Notes: generated by a model not told the origin, from the sequence alone. A stretch of DNA of 64,000 nucleotides from Bradyrhizobium paxllaeri (GCF_001693515.2 NZ_CP042968.1:7348501-7412500), one strand, 5' to 3'. Numbered from the stretch's first letter, positions 41,907 to 51,127 are shown. Translations and numbers: made by a program.

Positions 41907-43694
41907 TCAGAGTGCGAACACGTAGAGCATCGATCCCGGCTGAATCTTCTTCAGCTCGGGCGTCGAATCGATGAACCACTTGTCCCAGGCTCCGCCGAGG
42001 CCGACCAGAATGGCGATGTACTGTTTGCCATCGACCGTAAAGGTCATCGGCGGTGCGTTGACGCCGCCGCCCGTGTTGAACTCCCAGAGCTTCTGCAATG
42101 ACTTGGCGTCAAGCGCGTGCACTTCGCCGGATGGCTGACCGGTGAAGATGAGGTCGGGAGTAGCCAGGATGCCGCCCAAATTGGGGAACGGCGTTTCCAT
42201 TTTTCCGGCGATCTTGCCGGTCGTCACATCGATCGCAGTCACGCTGCCGGTGATCTTGAACGGCTGGCTCGGACCGCCGCCGGTCCAGAACTCGCGCGGC
42301 TTCAGTTTGTCCGGCGTCATCACCTCAACCTTGATGCGATTGCAGCTCTCGATCACCGGGATGTACCAGAGCTTCAGATCCGGATTGTAGGCTGTCGGAG
42401 GCCAGTTCTTGCCACCCATGTTGCCGGGGCAGATGTCGGTTTCCATGTTGGTGCGGCTTGGCGTCACCGACGCGATATAGGTCTGCACGGGCTTGTTCGG
42501 GTCATACTCGATCGGCTTTCCGCTCTCCGGGTCGAGCCCCTTGGTCCATGTCACTTTCTTGACGAACGGAAGACCCCAGACGAACTTGCCGTTGGTGCGA
42601 TCGATCGCATAGGCGAAGCCATTGCGGTCCGCTTCGAGCGCGAGCTTCCGCGGACCATTGGGCCCGGGGACATCGACCAGCACGTTTTCCGCCACGCTGT
42701 CGTAGTCGTAGGGATCGTTTGGCGTGTGCTGATAGTGCCACTTGATCTTGCCGGTCGTGGCGTCAAGGGCCAGCGAGCTGTCGGTGTAAAGGTTGTCGCC
42801 TGGCCGATATTCATTATCCCAGTCCGGTCCGGGGTTGCCGATGCCCCAGATGATGGTGTCGGTTGCGGGATCGTAGGTGCCGGTCACCCAGGTCGAACCA
42901 CCGCCGGCGGCAGCCGCGTTGTTGCTGTCTTTCCAGGTTTCGCTGCCGGGCTCGCCCTTGCCCGGGATTGTATGGGTGCGCCAGACCTCCTTCTGGGTCG
43001 AGAGGTCGGTAGCGGCGATCCATCCACGGATGCCGTACTCTGCGCCGGCAACGCCCGTGATCGCCATGTTCTTGACGATCAATGGTGCGCCGGTGATCAC
43101 CTCGCCCTTGTCGGGATCGGCGACAGTACGCTGCCAGGCGACCTGGCCGGTCTCCTTGTTGGTCGCGATCAGCCGGCCATCAAGCGTATGGGAAATGACG
43201 AGATTGCCCCACAACGCGACGCCGCGGTTGTCGACGCCGCAGCATGCCACGGCACCAGCCCAGTCACGGTCCGTCTTGGGATCCATCTTCCAGACCAGCA
43301 CGCCGCGGCCGCCATGCGCATCGATCTTGTAGACCGAACCCCATCCATCGGTGACGTAGAGAAAGCCGTTCTCTGCAATCGGCGTACCTTCCAGCCCGCC
43401 ATGGCTCCAGATGCCGCCGCCTTCGATGCCGCCGAGGTGCATGGTCCAGGCGACCTTCAGGTTCTTCACATTATCGCGGTTGATCTCCTTCAGCGTGGAG
43501 AACCGGTGAGCCGAGTAATTCTGATGATGATGAAGCCAGTTGCCCGGCTCCTTGTCGACGTTGAGCAGCCGCTCCTGACTGACCTCATCCGCGGCGGAGA
43601 CAGGCAGTGCGCCCATCGCGCTTGCGGCAGCCGCTGCTGCGGCAAGCAGACAGCTTCGCATCAACATTCTTGTGTGACCTGAAGATCGCTCCAT
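41907..43694 (-). CDS. PQQ-dependent alcohol dehydrogenase, lanthanide-type (DYD) signature
   Basis: A 595 aa periplasmic quinoprotein of the methanol/ethanol dehydrogenase family. ATG 43694 has aaggagg upstream; the signal peptide follows (MLMRSCLLAAAAAAASAMGA). The adjacent-cysteine disulfide is Cys151-Cys152 (VACCGVDNRG). Metal ligands visible are Glu219 (GAEYGIRGW), Asn287 (GIGNPGP) and the catalytic Asp330 in NDPYDYDSVAEN. Asp332, two residues after the catalytic Asp, is the extra acid that marks lanthanide-dependent XoxF/ExaF/PedH enzymes, where calcium enzymes have Ala or Ser. Eight W-type propeller repeats are recognisable. Substrate probably an alcohol or aldehyde. Neighbours: PCu(A)C protein upstream, cytochrome c downstream. 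Confidence 0.88.
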   Translation of the reverse strand: MERSSGHTRMLMRSCLLAAAAAAASAMGALPVSAADEVSQERLLNVDKEPGNWLHHHQNYSAHRFSTLKEINRDNVKNLKVAWTMHLGGIEGGGIWSHGGLEGTPIAENGFLYVTDGWGSVYKIDAHGGRGVLVWKMDPKTDRDWAGAVACCGVDNRGVALWGNLVISHTLDGRLIATNKETGQVAWQRTVADPDKGEVITGAPLIVKNMAITGVAGAEYGIRGWIAATDLSTQKEVWRTHTIPGKGEPGSETWKDSNNAAAAGGGSTWVTGTYDPATDTIIWGIGNPGPDWDNEYRPGDNLYTDSSLALDATTGKIKWHYQHTPNDPYDYDSVAENVLVDVPGPNGPRKLALEADRNGFAYAIDRTNGKFVWGLPFVKKVTWTKGLDPESGKPIEYDPNKPVQTYIASVTPSRTNMETDICPGNMGGKNWPPTAYNPDLKLWYIPVIESCNRIKVEVMTPDKLKPREFWTGGGPSQPFKITGSVTAIDVTTGKIAGKMETPFPNLGGILATPDLIFTGQPSGEVHALDAKSLQKLWEFNTGGGVNAPPMTFTVDGKQYIAILVGLGGAWDKWFIDSTPELKKIQPGSMLYVFAL

Positions 43695-43816
43695 GAGTAA
43701 TGCCCTCCTTGCTGGCAAGTTCTTGTTGGCAGTTCATGTTGGATTGAGCGTCCGGCATATCCGGGCGTTTCGCTGACGGGCCCCATTCAGCGGGCTTCAA
43801 CAGTCCGCTGTCACGA

Positions 43817-44320
43817 TCAAGGCATTCGTGAAATCTGCACCTCCGTTTCCTTGGTTCCGGCTTTCTGGAAAACGACGGCGCATGTGAACTTCTCGCCGTC
43901 GACGAGCTTCTGCCGCGTCTGGAGCAGCATCACGTGATATCCGTCTCGCGTGAGTTCGATCGTCCGGTTTTCCGGAATCGGAATCGACTTGATCTCGCGC
44001 ATGGCGGGCGCCCCTTCGCCGCGATCGACGGTGTGTCTTACGGAGAAATTCGCAAACGGACAGCGGACGCGCAGTATCGCGTCGGCTTCGGCCGCATCAT
44101 TTTTGATCGTCATCACGAGTGGGAGATCAACACCGACCTCGTCGGAAGCCGGCACCCGGGCGTTCGTCACCTGTAGCGCTTCGCCTGCAGCAGCGTAGCC
44201 CGGCGTCAACCCAAGTCCGGCGACCAGTCCGAGCACCAGAAACCGGGATCTGCCCGGCTGCGCAGCCCATCCTGTCCGATCAAGAGCACCATCAATTCTC
44301 GATGTCGCGGCCGCGGTCAT
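43817..44320 (-). CDS. PCu(A)C-type periplasmic copper chaperone
   Basis: A 167 aa exported protein. An N-terminal segment with hydrophobic LVLGLVAGLGLTPGYAAAG precedes a cupredoxin-like domain. The copper-binding pattern H-x10-M-x21-H-x-M is complete: His of RHTVDRGEG, Met of APAMREIKSIPI, then YHVML. The end MLLQTRQKLVDGEKF and VVFQKAG follows the family. PCu(A)C proteins deliver Cu(I) to the Cu-A centre of cytochrome oxidase. Finding one ahead of a PQQ dehydrogenase and cytochrome c suggests it serves the electron acceptor side, or that its role here is different (inference). Confidence 0.82.
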   Translation of the reverse strand: MTAAATSRIDGALDRTGWAAQPGRSRFLVLGLVAGLGLTPGYAAAGEALQVTNARVPASDEVGVDLPLVMTIKNDAAEADAILRVRCPFANFSVRHTVDRGEGAPAMREIKSIPIPENRTIELTRDGYHVMLLQTRQKLVDGEKFTCAVVFQKAGTKETEVQISRMP

Positions 44321-44576
44321 CGGCTCTCGCCGTGGCCATCAGAGACTGACAGGCGTGCGACGCCCAAACGACCATGTCGTCCGACTCATCGCCATCCTCC
44401 CACGATCAATTTTCTTCTTGTCGTTTAAGTGCGACCCAAATTGAGGCGACGGTAGGGCCAGCGTCTGGAAAATGATTCCAACAAGAAGAAGCGCGGCTGG
44501 CGTACTCGATACCAATCAATATCCTGCACGGAACGCGGCGCTGCATGCACCGGTGATGACGGGCGAACGGCGCCCC

Positions 44577-44834
44577 TCACCGCCTCACCGGCATCTTCTT
44601 GAACTTCACGCTTTTCGCGTCAGCCTGTCGCGTCGCAATGTAGCCGGCTTCCAGGCAGGCCTCGCGCTGCGGCATCTTCTCCTGCGGGCTGCGCAGCGTT
44701 TCCCACCACGACGCGCGCTGGGCGGCACGCGGCAGCGCGGCATCGATGATTTCCTCGATCTGTTCGAAGCTCAGCACGAATTCGGAAAGCGTCTGCGCCT
44801 TCAGGTAGTCCCGTAACGGGTCGTAAACGTTCAA
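44577..44834 (-). CDS. Small cytosolic protein of unknown function (DUF7662-like)
   Basis: An 85 aa protein whose most plausible start is TTG 44834 (NVYDPLRDYLKAQTLSEF), with gggga about six bases upstream. The frame stays open to 44879 (TTG). Features: YDPLRDYL motif, LSFEQIEEIIDAALPRAAQR, WWETL and a basic C-terminus KSVKFKKMPVRR. This resembles small proteins in which YxPLxxxL opens and an aromatic Trp pair lies mid-way. The domain name is from memory and not verified. No neighbour suggests a role. Confidence 0.6.
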   Translation of the reverse strand: MNVYDPLRDYLKAQTLSEFVLSFEQIEEIIDAALPRAAQRASWWETLRSPQEKMPQREACLEAGYIATRQADAKSVKFKKMPVRR

Positions 44835-44965
44835 GCGTGTCCCCAATGGCGATTTGCATAAAACCGTCGGCGCCGGCAACCAGCCGTTAACTCTCTATCA
44901 TATCGCGCTCGCCGCTTAAGGCCGCAACAATTTATCAGGCGCATACCGGATAGCGGGAACAGACG

Positions 44966-46489
44966 ATGCTATTCGGACGGCAAAGCGACGTAGCCGGAAG
45001 GGGTTGGTTCGGGAAAGTCTCCGGCCGCCGACGCTGGCGGTTGTCGACCAAGCTCCTGATCGCCTCATCGATCGCGACCGTGATCGGCTTCTCCGCGATC
45101 TGCACCAGCGTCATGCTCGACATGCGCCGCGGCGAGGAGGAACTCGCGCGCCAGACCCTGGAAAATCTCGCCGCCGGCATCGATGCCGACATCAGCCGGA
45201 ACATCGAGCTTTACGACCTCTCGCTGCGCGCCGTCGCCAGTAACCTTGTGATGCCGGAGATCAAGGGCGTCACCAGGGAGATCCAGCACCTGATCCTGTT
45301 CGATCATGCCGCCACCGCCAAACATTTCGGCGTGATCCAGGCGTTCGACGCGCAAGGCAACCTGACACACGATGCGGCAAGCCTCGACCCGGCGCCGGAG
45401 AATCGCAGCGACGAGGACTATTTCCAGGTTCATCGCGCCAATCCCGATGTCGGCCTTTACATGAGCCGCCCGATGCTGCGTCGCAGCGCCTATTCCGTCG
45501 TGTTCAGCCGGCGCATCAACGATTCCGACGGCGGCTTCATGGGCGTCGTGGTGGGCTCGATTCGTTTCAGCTATTTCCACGAACTGTTCGGCCGGCTCAC
45601 GCTCAATCCCGGCGATACGATCACCGTGCTGCGCCGCGACCGAACCATCATCATGCGGACGCCGTTCGACATCGAAGTCATCGGAAAGAATCTGGCCGAG
45701 CGGCCGAGCTGGCGCGCGGACAATCTGAAGGAAGGCGCGGCCTATGCGGGCGTCGGGCCGGTCGATCCGACGCCGCGGCTTTACGTTCGAAGCGGCAGCA
45801 CCAGTCTGTTTTTTGTCGTGGTCGGAAAGCCGCTCTCGACGATCCTCAACCTTTGGCACCGGGAAGTGATCCGGATCGGCGCAATCATGCTGGTGCTGAT
45901 CCTGTTCGTGGTCGGTACCACGCTGTTTCTCGCGCGCGAGATCCGCCGCCGCGCGGAAGCCGAGGACAAGCTGGAAGAGCTGGCAACCACCGACGCGCTG
46001 ACTGGCCTCAAGAACCGGCGCAAATTCGATATCGAGATCGACGCGGAATGGCGGCGGGCGGCGCGCAACCAGACCGCCGTTGCGGTGCTGATGATCGATG
46101 CCGACCATTTCAAGGCCTACAACGATACGTTCGGCCATCAGGCCGGCGATCAGGTGCTGGTCGGCATTGCGATCTGTATTTCAGACTCGGTGCGGCGGGC
46201 CGGCGATTGTCCGGCGCGGTATGGCGGCGAGGAATTCGCGGTGCTCCTGCCGGGCCTTTCGGTGGTGGAAGCATTCGCCGTCGCCGAAACCATCCGTGCG
46301 AAAGTCGTGCAATGGTCGGAAGATCCCGTCACGACGGTCAGCATCGGCGTGGCGAGCGTGACGCCCACGGCGGCGATCGACTGGACCAATCTGATCGAAG
46401 CGGCCGACAAGGCGCTGTACGCCGCCAAGGCCAATGGGCGCAACCAGTCGGTGGTCGCGGCGATCCCGCAGCTCGCGCTGGTGGCTTAG
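44966..46489 (+). CDS. Membrane diguanylate cyclase with Cache-type sensor domain
   Basis: A 507 aa protein. TM1 about 27-50 (LLIASSIATVIGFSAICTSV), a periplasmic Cache-like ligand domain about 50-305 (SVVFSRRINDSDGGFMGVVVG), TM2 about 308-330 (IGAIMLVLILFVVGTTLFLA), and the GGDEF domain about 340-500. The active-site motif GGEEF (about residue 420) and an RxxD inhibitory site five residues upstream (RRAGDCPARYGGEEF) are intact. TTDALTGLKNRRKF and MIDADHFKAYNDTFGH are conserved too. It should make c-di-GMP in response to an external signal, opposing the phosphodiesterase 4 kb upstream. Confidence 0.92.
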   Translation: MLFGRQSDVAGRGWFGKVSGRRRWRLSTKLLIASSIATVIGFSAICTSVMLDMRRGEEELARQTLENLAAGIDADISRNIELYDLSLRAVASNLVMPEIKGVTREIQHLILFDHAATAKHFGVIQAFDAQGNLTHDAASLDPAPENRSDEDYFQVHRANPDVGLYMSRPMLRRSAYSVVFSRRINDSDGGFMGVVVGSIRFSYFHELFGRLTLNPGDTITVLRRDRTIIMRTPFDIEVIGKNLAERPSWRADNLKEGAAYAGVGPVDPTPRLYVRSGSTSLFFVVVGKPLSTILNLWHREVIRIGAIMLVLILFVVGTTLFLAREIRRRAEAEDKLEELATTDALTGLKNRRKFDIEIDAEWRRAARNQTAVAVLMIDADHFKAYNDTFGHQAGDQVLVGIAICISDSVRRAGDCPARYGGEEFAVLLPGLSVVEAFAVAETIRAKVVQWSEDPVTTVSIGVASVTPTAAIDWTNLIEAADKALYAAKANGRNQSVVAAIPQLALVA

Positions 46490-46494
46490 GGTCA

Positions 46495-46574
46495 GTCATT
46501 CCGGGGCGATGCGAAGCATCGAACCCGGAATCTCGAGATTCCGGGTCTGGTCCTTCGGACCATCCCGGAATGAC
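46495..46574. repeat. 80-bp palindromic repeat, copy 2
   Basis: Same sequence, base for base over 80 positions, as 35211-35290, lying between the convergent ends of the diguanylate cyclase (6 bases after its stop) and galU. Because it separates converging genes it may help transcription termination, but it has no T-run. Its perfect identity to a copy 11 kb away indicates recent spread or gene conversion. Confidence 0.9.
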
Positions 46575-46599
46575 GGCAAGAGCGAAGGCGCTCTTCCCG

Positions 46600-47478
46600 T
46601 CATTTCTCCAGATACTTCTTCATCTCGGCGCGCAGGCCGTCGCGCAGGTCGGCGCGCGCCATGCCGTAGGCGATGTTGGCGCGCAGGAAGCCTGACTTGG
46701 AGCCGCAATCGTGGCGCTCGCCCTCGAACTCGACGCCGTAGAAGCTTTGCGCCTTGGCGAGCGTCTTCATCGCATCGGTGAGTTGGATCTCGTTGCCGGC
46801 ACCGCGCTCCTGCGTCTCCAGGATCTCAAAGATTTCCGGCTGCAGGATGTAGCGCCCGGTGATCGAGAGATTTGATGGGGCCGTACCCTTCGGCGGCTTC
46901 TCCACCATGCCATCGACCTCGAACAAGTTCTTGGCGAGGCGCTTGCCGACGCCGCAGATGCCATATTGATGGGTGAGATCGTCAGGCACCGCTTCCACCG
47001 CGAGCAGGTTGGACTTGGGGCCGAGCTTGCTTGCTGCCTCGATCATCTGCTTCAGGCAACCCGGACTATTGAGCACCAGTTCGTCCGGCAGCACCACCGC
47101 GAACGGCTCGTCACCGACGATGTCGCGCGCGCACCAGACCGCGTGCCCAAGACCGAGCGGCGCCTGCTGGCGGGTGAAGCTCATGGCGCCGGCCTCCGGC
47201 TGATCGCGCGCCAGGATATCCTGCTCGGCCTTCTTGCCGCGCGCGGCGAGCGTTGTGTCGAGTTCGAACATCCGGTCGAAATGATCCTCGATCACGCCCT
47301 TGTTGCGCCCGGTGACGAAGACGAAATGCTCGATGCCGGCCTCCTTGGCCTCGTCCACCACGTATTGAATCAGCGGCTTGTCGACGATGGTCAGCATTTC
47401 CTTCGGCATCGCCTTGGTGGCGGGAAGGACGCGCGTGCCGAGACCGGCGACCGGGAAAACGGCTTTACGGATTTTCAT
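46600..47478 (-). CDS. galU: UTP-glucose-1-phosphate uridylyltransferase
   Basis: A 292 aa nucleotidyltransferase making UDP-glucose for lipopolysaccharide, exopolysaccharide and cyclic glucan synthesis. ATG 47478 (MKIRKAVFPVAGLGTRVLPA) starts the UTP-binding loop; the upstream open frame is ignored. Conserved: TKAMPKEMLTIVDKPLIQYVVDEA, FVTGRNKGVIEDHFD, LGLGHAVWCARDIVGDEPFAVVLPDEL and VEKPPKG. Single-gene transcript, divergent from the lytic transglycosylase. Confidence 0.95.
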   Translation of the reverse strand: MKIRKAVFPVAGLGTRVLPATKAMPKEMLTIVDKPLIQYVVDEAKEAGIEHFVFVTGRNKGVIEDHFDRMFELDTTLAARGKKAEQDILARDQPEAGAMSFTRQQAPLGLGHAVWCARDIVGDEPFAVVLPDELVLNSPGCLKQMIEAASKLGPKSNLLAVEAVPDDLTHQYGICGVGKRLAKNLFEVDGMVEKPPKGTAPSNLSITGRYILQPEIFEILETQERGAGNEIQLTDAMKTLAKAQSFYGVEFEGERHDCGSKSGFLRANIAYGMARADLRDGLRAEMKKYLEK

Positions 47479-47731
47479 GGGAGATCGGGAGCCTTGATAC
47501 TGAGAAATTTGGCAATAAGGAAAGTCCTTTGATTGCACGTTGATAGCCGGTTTGCACCCCCCAACAAAGGCGGATGTATGGTGGCGGTTCGCCTCCTCTT
47601 GCACCTGCCCTTGCGCGCGCCGGAGGCGACAACAAATTGCCCTCTGTTAAACTATTGGAAACCGCGACCGGGCCTTTTGAACCGGGGTGAGAACGACGGA
47701 CGGACACTGCATGTGCCTAGCTGAACGAGCG

Positions 47732-49114
47732 ATGAGCAATCGAGCCGGCGTGATCATAATCGCGGCGACGCTGCTGTGTTCCAGCGGAAGCGCTTTTGTC
47801 AGCCCATCTTACGCGCAATCCTCTGACAACAACGGGGTTTCGAACTTTCTCGGCAACCTCTTCTCTGGGCCAAAATCCGCGCTCACCCCGCAGGTCGCGC
47901 CCGGCCCCGACGGCGGCCCGCCGCCCTGGAGCGGCGAGGACGGCGCCTCTGGTCATCCGCTGATGACCGCAAGCGCGATCCGCCAGGCGGCCGCAAACTT
48001 TCCAAATTGCGTCGCCTCGATGTGGCCTGATGCCGCACGCCGCAACATCACCCAGGAAAATTTCCAGCGCTTCACTGCTGGACTCGAGCCTGATCTGCGC
48101 ATCATGGACCTGATGGATTCGCAGCCCGAATTCACCAAGGCGATCTGGGACTATCTCGACATCCTCGTAAACGACAACCGCCTCGCCAAAGGCCGCGAGA
48201 TCCTCGCGAAATACAAGCCGCAATTCGATGCGACGGAGAAAGCCTACGGCGTCGACCGGTATATCATCGCGTCGATCTGGGGCATCGAATCCAACTACTC
48301 GACACAGATGGGCGATCGGAACGTCGTGAATTCGACGGCAACGCTCGCCTGCATCGGCCGCCGCCAGGCCTATTTCAAGGACGAATTCCTGACCGCGCTC
48401 GAAATCCTCAACCGTGGCGATCTGCGTCCCGAACAGATGCGCGGCTCATGGGCCGGCGCGTTCGGACCGACGCAGTTCATGCCGACCGCCTTCAAGCGCT
48501 ACGCCGTCGATGGTGATGGCGACGGCCGCCGCGACGTCGTCGACAACGCCGCCGACCTGATTGCGTCGACCGCCAACAACCTCAAGAAGGACGGTTGGCA
48601 GACCGGCCGGAGCTGGGGTTATGAGGTGGTGCTGCCGCAGGGCTTTGATTTCATGCTGGCGGACAAGTCCAAGGCGATGACGATCGCGCAATGGCAGCAA
48701 CAGGGACTAAGGCGTACCGATGGCAAGCCTTTCTCCGATTCGACCGAAAAGGCCTATCTGCTGGCGCCGGCCGGCATGCAGGGGCCGGGTTTCCTGATGC
48801 TGCAGAATTTCCGGGTCATCATGAAATACAACCCGGCCGAGGCCTATGCGCTGGCCATCGGCCATTTCGCCGACCGCCTGCGCGGTGGGCCGCCGTTCGT
48901 GCAGCCTTGGCCGCGGCAGGAACGGGTGCTGTCGCGGGCGGAGCGGCTGGAACTGCAGCAATTGCTGGCCCAGCGCGGCTTCTACAAGGGCACGCCGGAC
49001 GGCCAGTTCGGAGGCCAGACGCGGGAGGCGCTGCGCAGCTTCCAGGCCTCGATCGGCACGCCGGCGGACGGCTTCGCCTCCTCCGACGTGCTGGACCGCC
49101 TGCGCGGGCGGTAG
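47732..49114 (+). CDS. Lytic murein transglycosylase (GH103/MltB-like) with peptidoglycan-binding domain
   Basis: A 460 aa periplasmic enzyme cleaving glycan strands to 1,6-anhydro products. ATG 47732 (MSNRAGVIIIAATLLCSSGS) gives a signal peptide; an in-frame ATG at 47711 is a less likely start. The catalytic domain (about 95-380) has the active-site glutamate in IIASIWGIESNYSTQMGDRN, with GSWAGAFGPTQFMPTAF and VDGDGDGRRDVVDNAADLIAS typical of the SLT_2/MltB family. A C-terminal PG_binding_1 domain (about 398-460) shows LQQLLAQRGFYKGTPDGQFG. Confidence 0.9.
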   Translation: MSNRAGVIIIAATLLCSSGSAFVSPSYAQSSDNNGVSNFLGNLFSGPKSALTPQVAPGPDGGPPPWSGEDGASGHPLMTASAIRQAAANFPNCVASMWPDAARRNITQENFQRFTAGLEPDLRIMDLMDSQPEFTKAIWDYLDILVNDNRLAKGREILAKYKPQFDATEKAYGVDRYIIASIWGIESNYSTQMGDRNVVNSTATLACIGRRQAYFKDEFLTALEILNRGDLRPEQMRGSWAGAFGPTQFMPTAFKRYAVDGDGDGRRDVVDNAADLIASTANNLKKDGWQTGRSWGYEVVLPQGFDFMLADKSKAMTIAQWQQQGLRRTDGKPFSDSTEKAYLLAPAGMQGPGFLMLQNFRVIMKYNPAEAYALAIGHFADRLRGGPPFVQPWPRQERVLSRAERLELQQLLAQRGFYKGTPDGQFGGQTREALRSFQASIGTPADGFASSDVLDRLRGR

Positions 49115-49339
49115 GCCTTTGTTTTTACGCGTTTTCTTCACGTGAACCGGCTTCCACTTCGCTCGGCAACGCTATGAAAACCGGCCTTCAGGGGATCGAA
49201 AGTAACCCTGAAAGCCACGATTTTGCAGAAGCCTTGACGATCGGGCCGGAACCCCGGCTTATGAGGAAAATCTGCCCGCTTGCGGCCCGATTCCGCTACT
49301 ATATTTGACGCTTCACGATCCATTTTGCGACCGAGCCGG

Positions 49340-51070
49340 ATGCGAAAGCCAAAGTCCTTCTTGCGCGTGTTCACCGATACCGGTCCGCTGGCCGTGCTGG
49401 CGGTCGTGATCGCGATGCTGGTCGGGATCGTGGGACCGGCTTCCGCGCAGTTTTTCAATTTCGGCGGCTTTGGCGGTTCGCCGCAGCGGCAAGCGCCGCA
49501 GCGTGGCGGCGGCTGGTTCGGCGGCGATTTCTTTGCGCCATTTCAACAGCAGCAGCAGCCCCAGGCGCCGCGCCAGGATTTCTCCCGCGCGCCCGGACCG
49601 GCCAAGCGCGACACGGTTCCGGAACGTAACGTGCTGGTGCTGGGCGACGCCATGGCCGACTGGCTCGGTTATGGCCTGGAAGACGCCTATTCCGAGCAGC
49701 CCGATATGGGCGTGATCCGCAAGCACAAGACCGTCTCCGGCCTGATCAAATATCAGCCGCGCGGCGAGCCCGCCGATTGGGCCGCAGCCGCCAAGGCCAT
49801 CCTCGCCACCGAAAAGCCCGACGCCATCGTGGTCATGCTCGGCCTCAACGACCGCGTGGCGATCCGCGAGGCGGTCACCGAGAAGAAGACCGACAAGAAG
49901 GACGAAAAGGAAAAGAAAGACGCGCGCGGCAAGACGGATGGCAAGCCCGGCGACGCCAAGCCGAAACCGGAGGGTTCGACGGACGCTGCAAAGCGCGACG
50001 AGAAGCCGGTCGACGCCGAATTGTCGCCGGACGATGCCCCCGACAACGATACGCCGCAAACCGCCACGCCCGAGAAGAACGCCCGCCCGGGCAGCGGGCT
50101 CTACGAGTTTCGCGACGAGCGCTGGGTCGAACTCTACGCCAAGAAGATCGAAGAGCTAATCGGCGTGCTGAAAACCAAAGGCGTGCCGGTGTTGTGGGTC
50201 GGTCTGCCTGCGATCCGCGGCCAAAAGGGAACCGCGGACATGCTGTTCCTCGATGCGCTGTATCGCGACGGCGCCGGCAAGGCCGGCATCACCTATGTCG
50301 ACATCTGGGACGGCTTTGTCGATGAAGCGGGCCGCTTCCTGCAAAAGGGTCCCGACTTCGAAGGCCAGATCCGCCAGCTCCGCACCGCCGACGGCGTCTT
50401 TTTCACCAAGCCCGGCGCACGCAAGCTCGCACACTATGTCGAGCGCGAGGTGACGCGCCTGCTGGCCGCGCGCTCCGGACCGATCGCCGTGCCGATCGAG
50501 CCGACAACACCGGAGGCCAGTGTCGCGCCCGGCCAGCCGGCGCCGCGTCCATTGGCCGGACCGGTCATGCCGCTGGTGGCCTCTTCCGTCGGCACCGATC
50601 AGTTGCTGGGTGGCCCCGGCTCGCGTCCGGCGGCAGTCGATGCGCTCGCGGCGCGCACGCTGGTGAAGGGTGAAGCGTTGGCCGCGCCGGCGGGCCGCGC
50701 CGACGATTACGCCTGGCCCCGCCGGGAAATCGGCCGCGAGCAGGCCAAGGGCGATACGCCGGTCGCGGCCGTCTCGCCGAGCGGAACAGCAACGCCAGCG
50801 CCCGGACAAAAACAGCTCTTGCTACCGCCGCCGCAGCAAACGCTGCAGCAGAGGAGACCGCCGCCGCCGCCACCGATGCAGATCCGGCCGGCGCAAAACA
50901 ACGGGCCATCGCTGCGCGATTTCTTCGGCGGTTTCGGCGCAGCTCCGCGCCAGCCCGCGCCGCCTCCCGCAGCCGCGCCGCCGCGTGGACCGTTTGCTCC
51001 AGGCGCGCCGCGCCCGCCGGGTAATGTCGGACGATCGGCCGAAGTTCCGCCGGGCAATTTCACGCGATAA
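49340..51070 (+). CDS. DUF459 SGNH-hydrolase-like exported protein
   Basis: A 576 aa protein from ATG 49340. The signal peptide has LAVLAVVIAMLVGIVGPASAQ. A Gln/Gly-rich stretch follows, then the SGNH-like DUF459 domain: block I VLVLGDAMADWLGYGLEDAY (an Asp where GDSxA has Ser, i.e. GDAMA) and block III VMLGLNDRVA, with a late FFTKPGARKLAHY His block. The domain is split by a long lysine/acid-rich linker of low complexity (about residues 190-260). The C-terminal 150 residues are Pro/Ala-rich and disordered. Several DUF459 proteins are annotated as hydrolases; the missing nucleophilic Ser argues for a changed or absent esterase activity. Confidence 0.85.
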   Translation: MRKPKSFLRVFTDTGPLAVLAVVIAMLVGIVGPASAQFFNFGGFGGSPQRQAPQRGGGWFGGDFFAPFQQQQQPQAPRQDFSRAPGPAKRDTVPERNVLVLGDAMADWLGYGLEDAYSEQPDMGVIRKHKTVSGLIKYQPRGEPADWAAAAKAILATEKPDAIVVMLGLNDRVAIREAVTEKKTDKKDEKEKKDARGKTDGKPGDAKPKPEGSTDAAKRDEKPVDAELSPDDAPDNDTPQTATPEKNARPGSGLYEFRDERWVELYAKKIEELIGVLKTKGVPVLWVGLPAIRGQKGTADMLFLDALYRDGAGKAGITYVDIWDGFVDEAGRFLQKGPDFEGQIRQLRTADGVFFTKPGARKLAHYVEREVTRLLAARSGPIAVPIEPTTPEASVAPGQPAPRPLAGPVMPLVASSVGTDQLLGGPGSRPAAVDALAARTLVKGEALAAPAGRADDYAWPRREIGREQAKGDTPVAAVSPSGTATPAPGQKQLLLPPPQQTLQQRRPPPPPPMQIRPAQNNGPSLRDFFGGFGAAPRQPAPPPAAAPPRGPFAPGAPRPPGNVGRSAEVPPGNFTR

Positions 51071-51100
51071 TTTCATTCCGGGGCGTCGTACAGCGACGCG

Positions 51101-51127
51101 CTCCGATGTGCAATTTGCACATCGGAG
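51101..51127. other. Hairpin and repeat fragment downstream of the DUF459 gene
   Basis: ctccgatgtgcaa / ttgcacatcggag forms a 13-bp perfect inverted repeat around one T. It follows an attccggggcgtcgtacagc stretch that resembles the arm of the attccggggcg repeat family. No T-run. It is probably a degraded copy of those repeats and may act as a weak transcript end. The rest of the gap to 51231 has no gene. Confidence 0.5.

Noticed and set aside
42117..43682. A 521-codon open frame on the plus strand
   Set aside because: Antisense shadow of the PQQ dehydrogenase; the real product on the minus strand has all family motifs.
44339..44395. Annotation of the 16-18 codon frame as a gene
   Set aside because: Too short and without conservation evidence to list as a feature; kept only as a low-interest observation.
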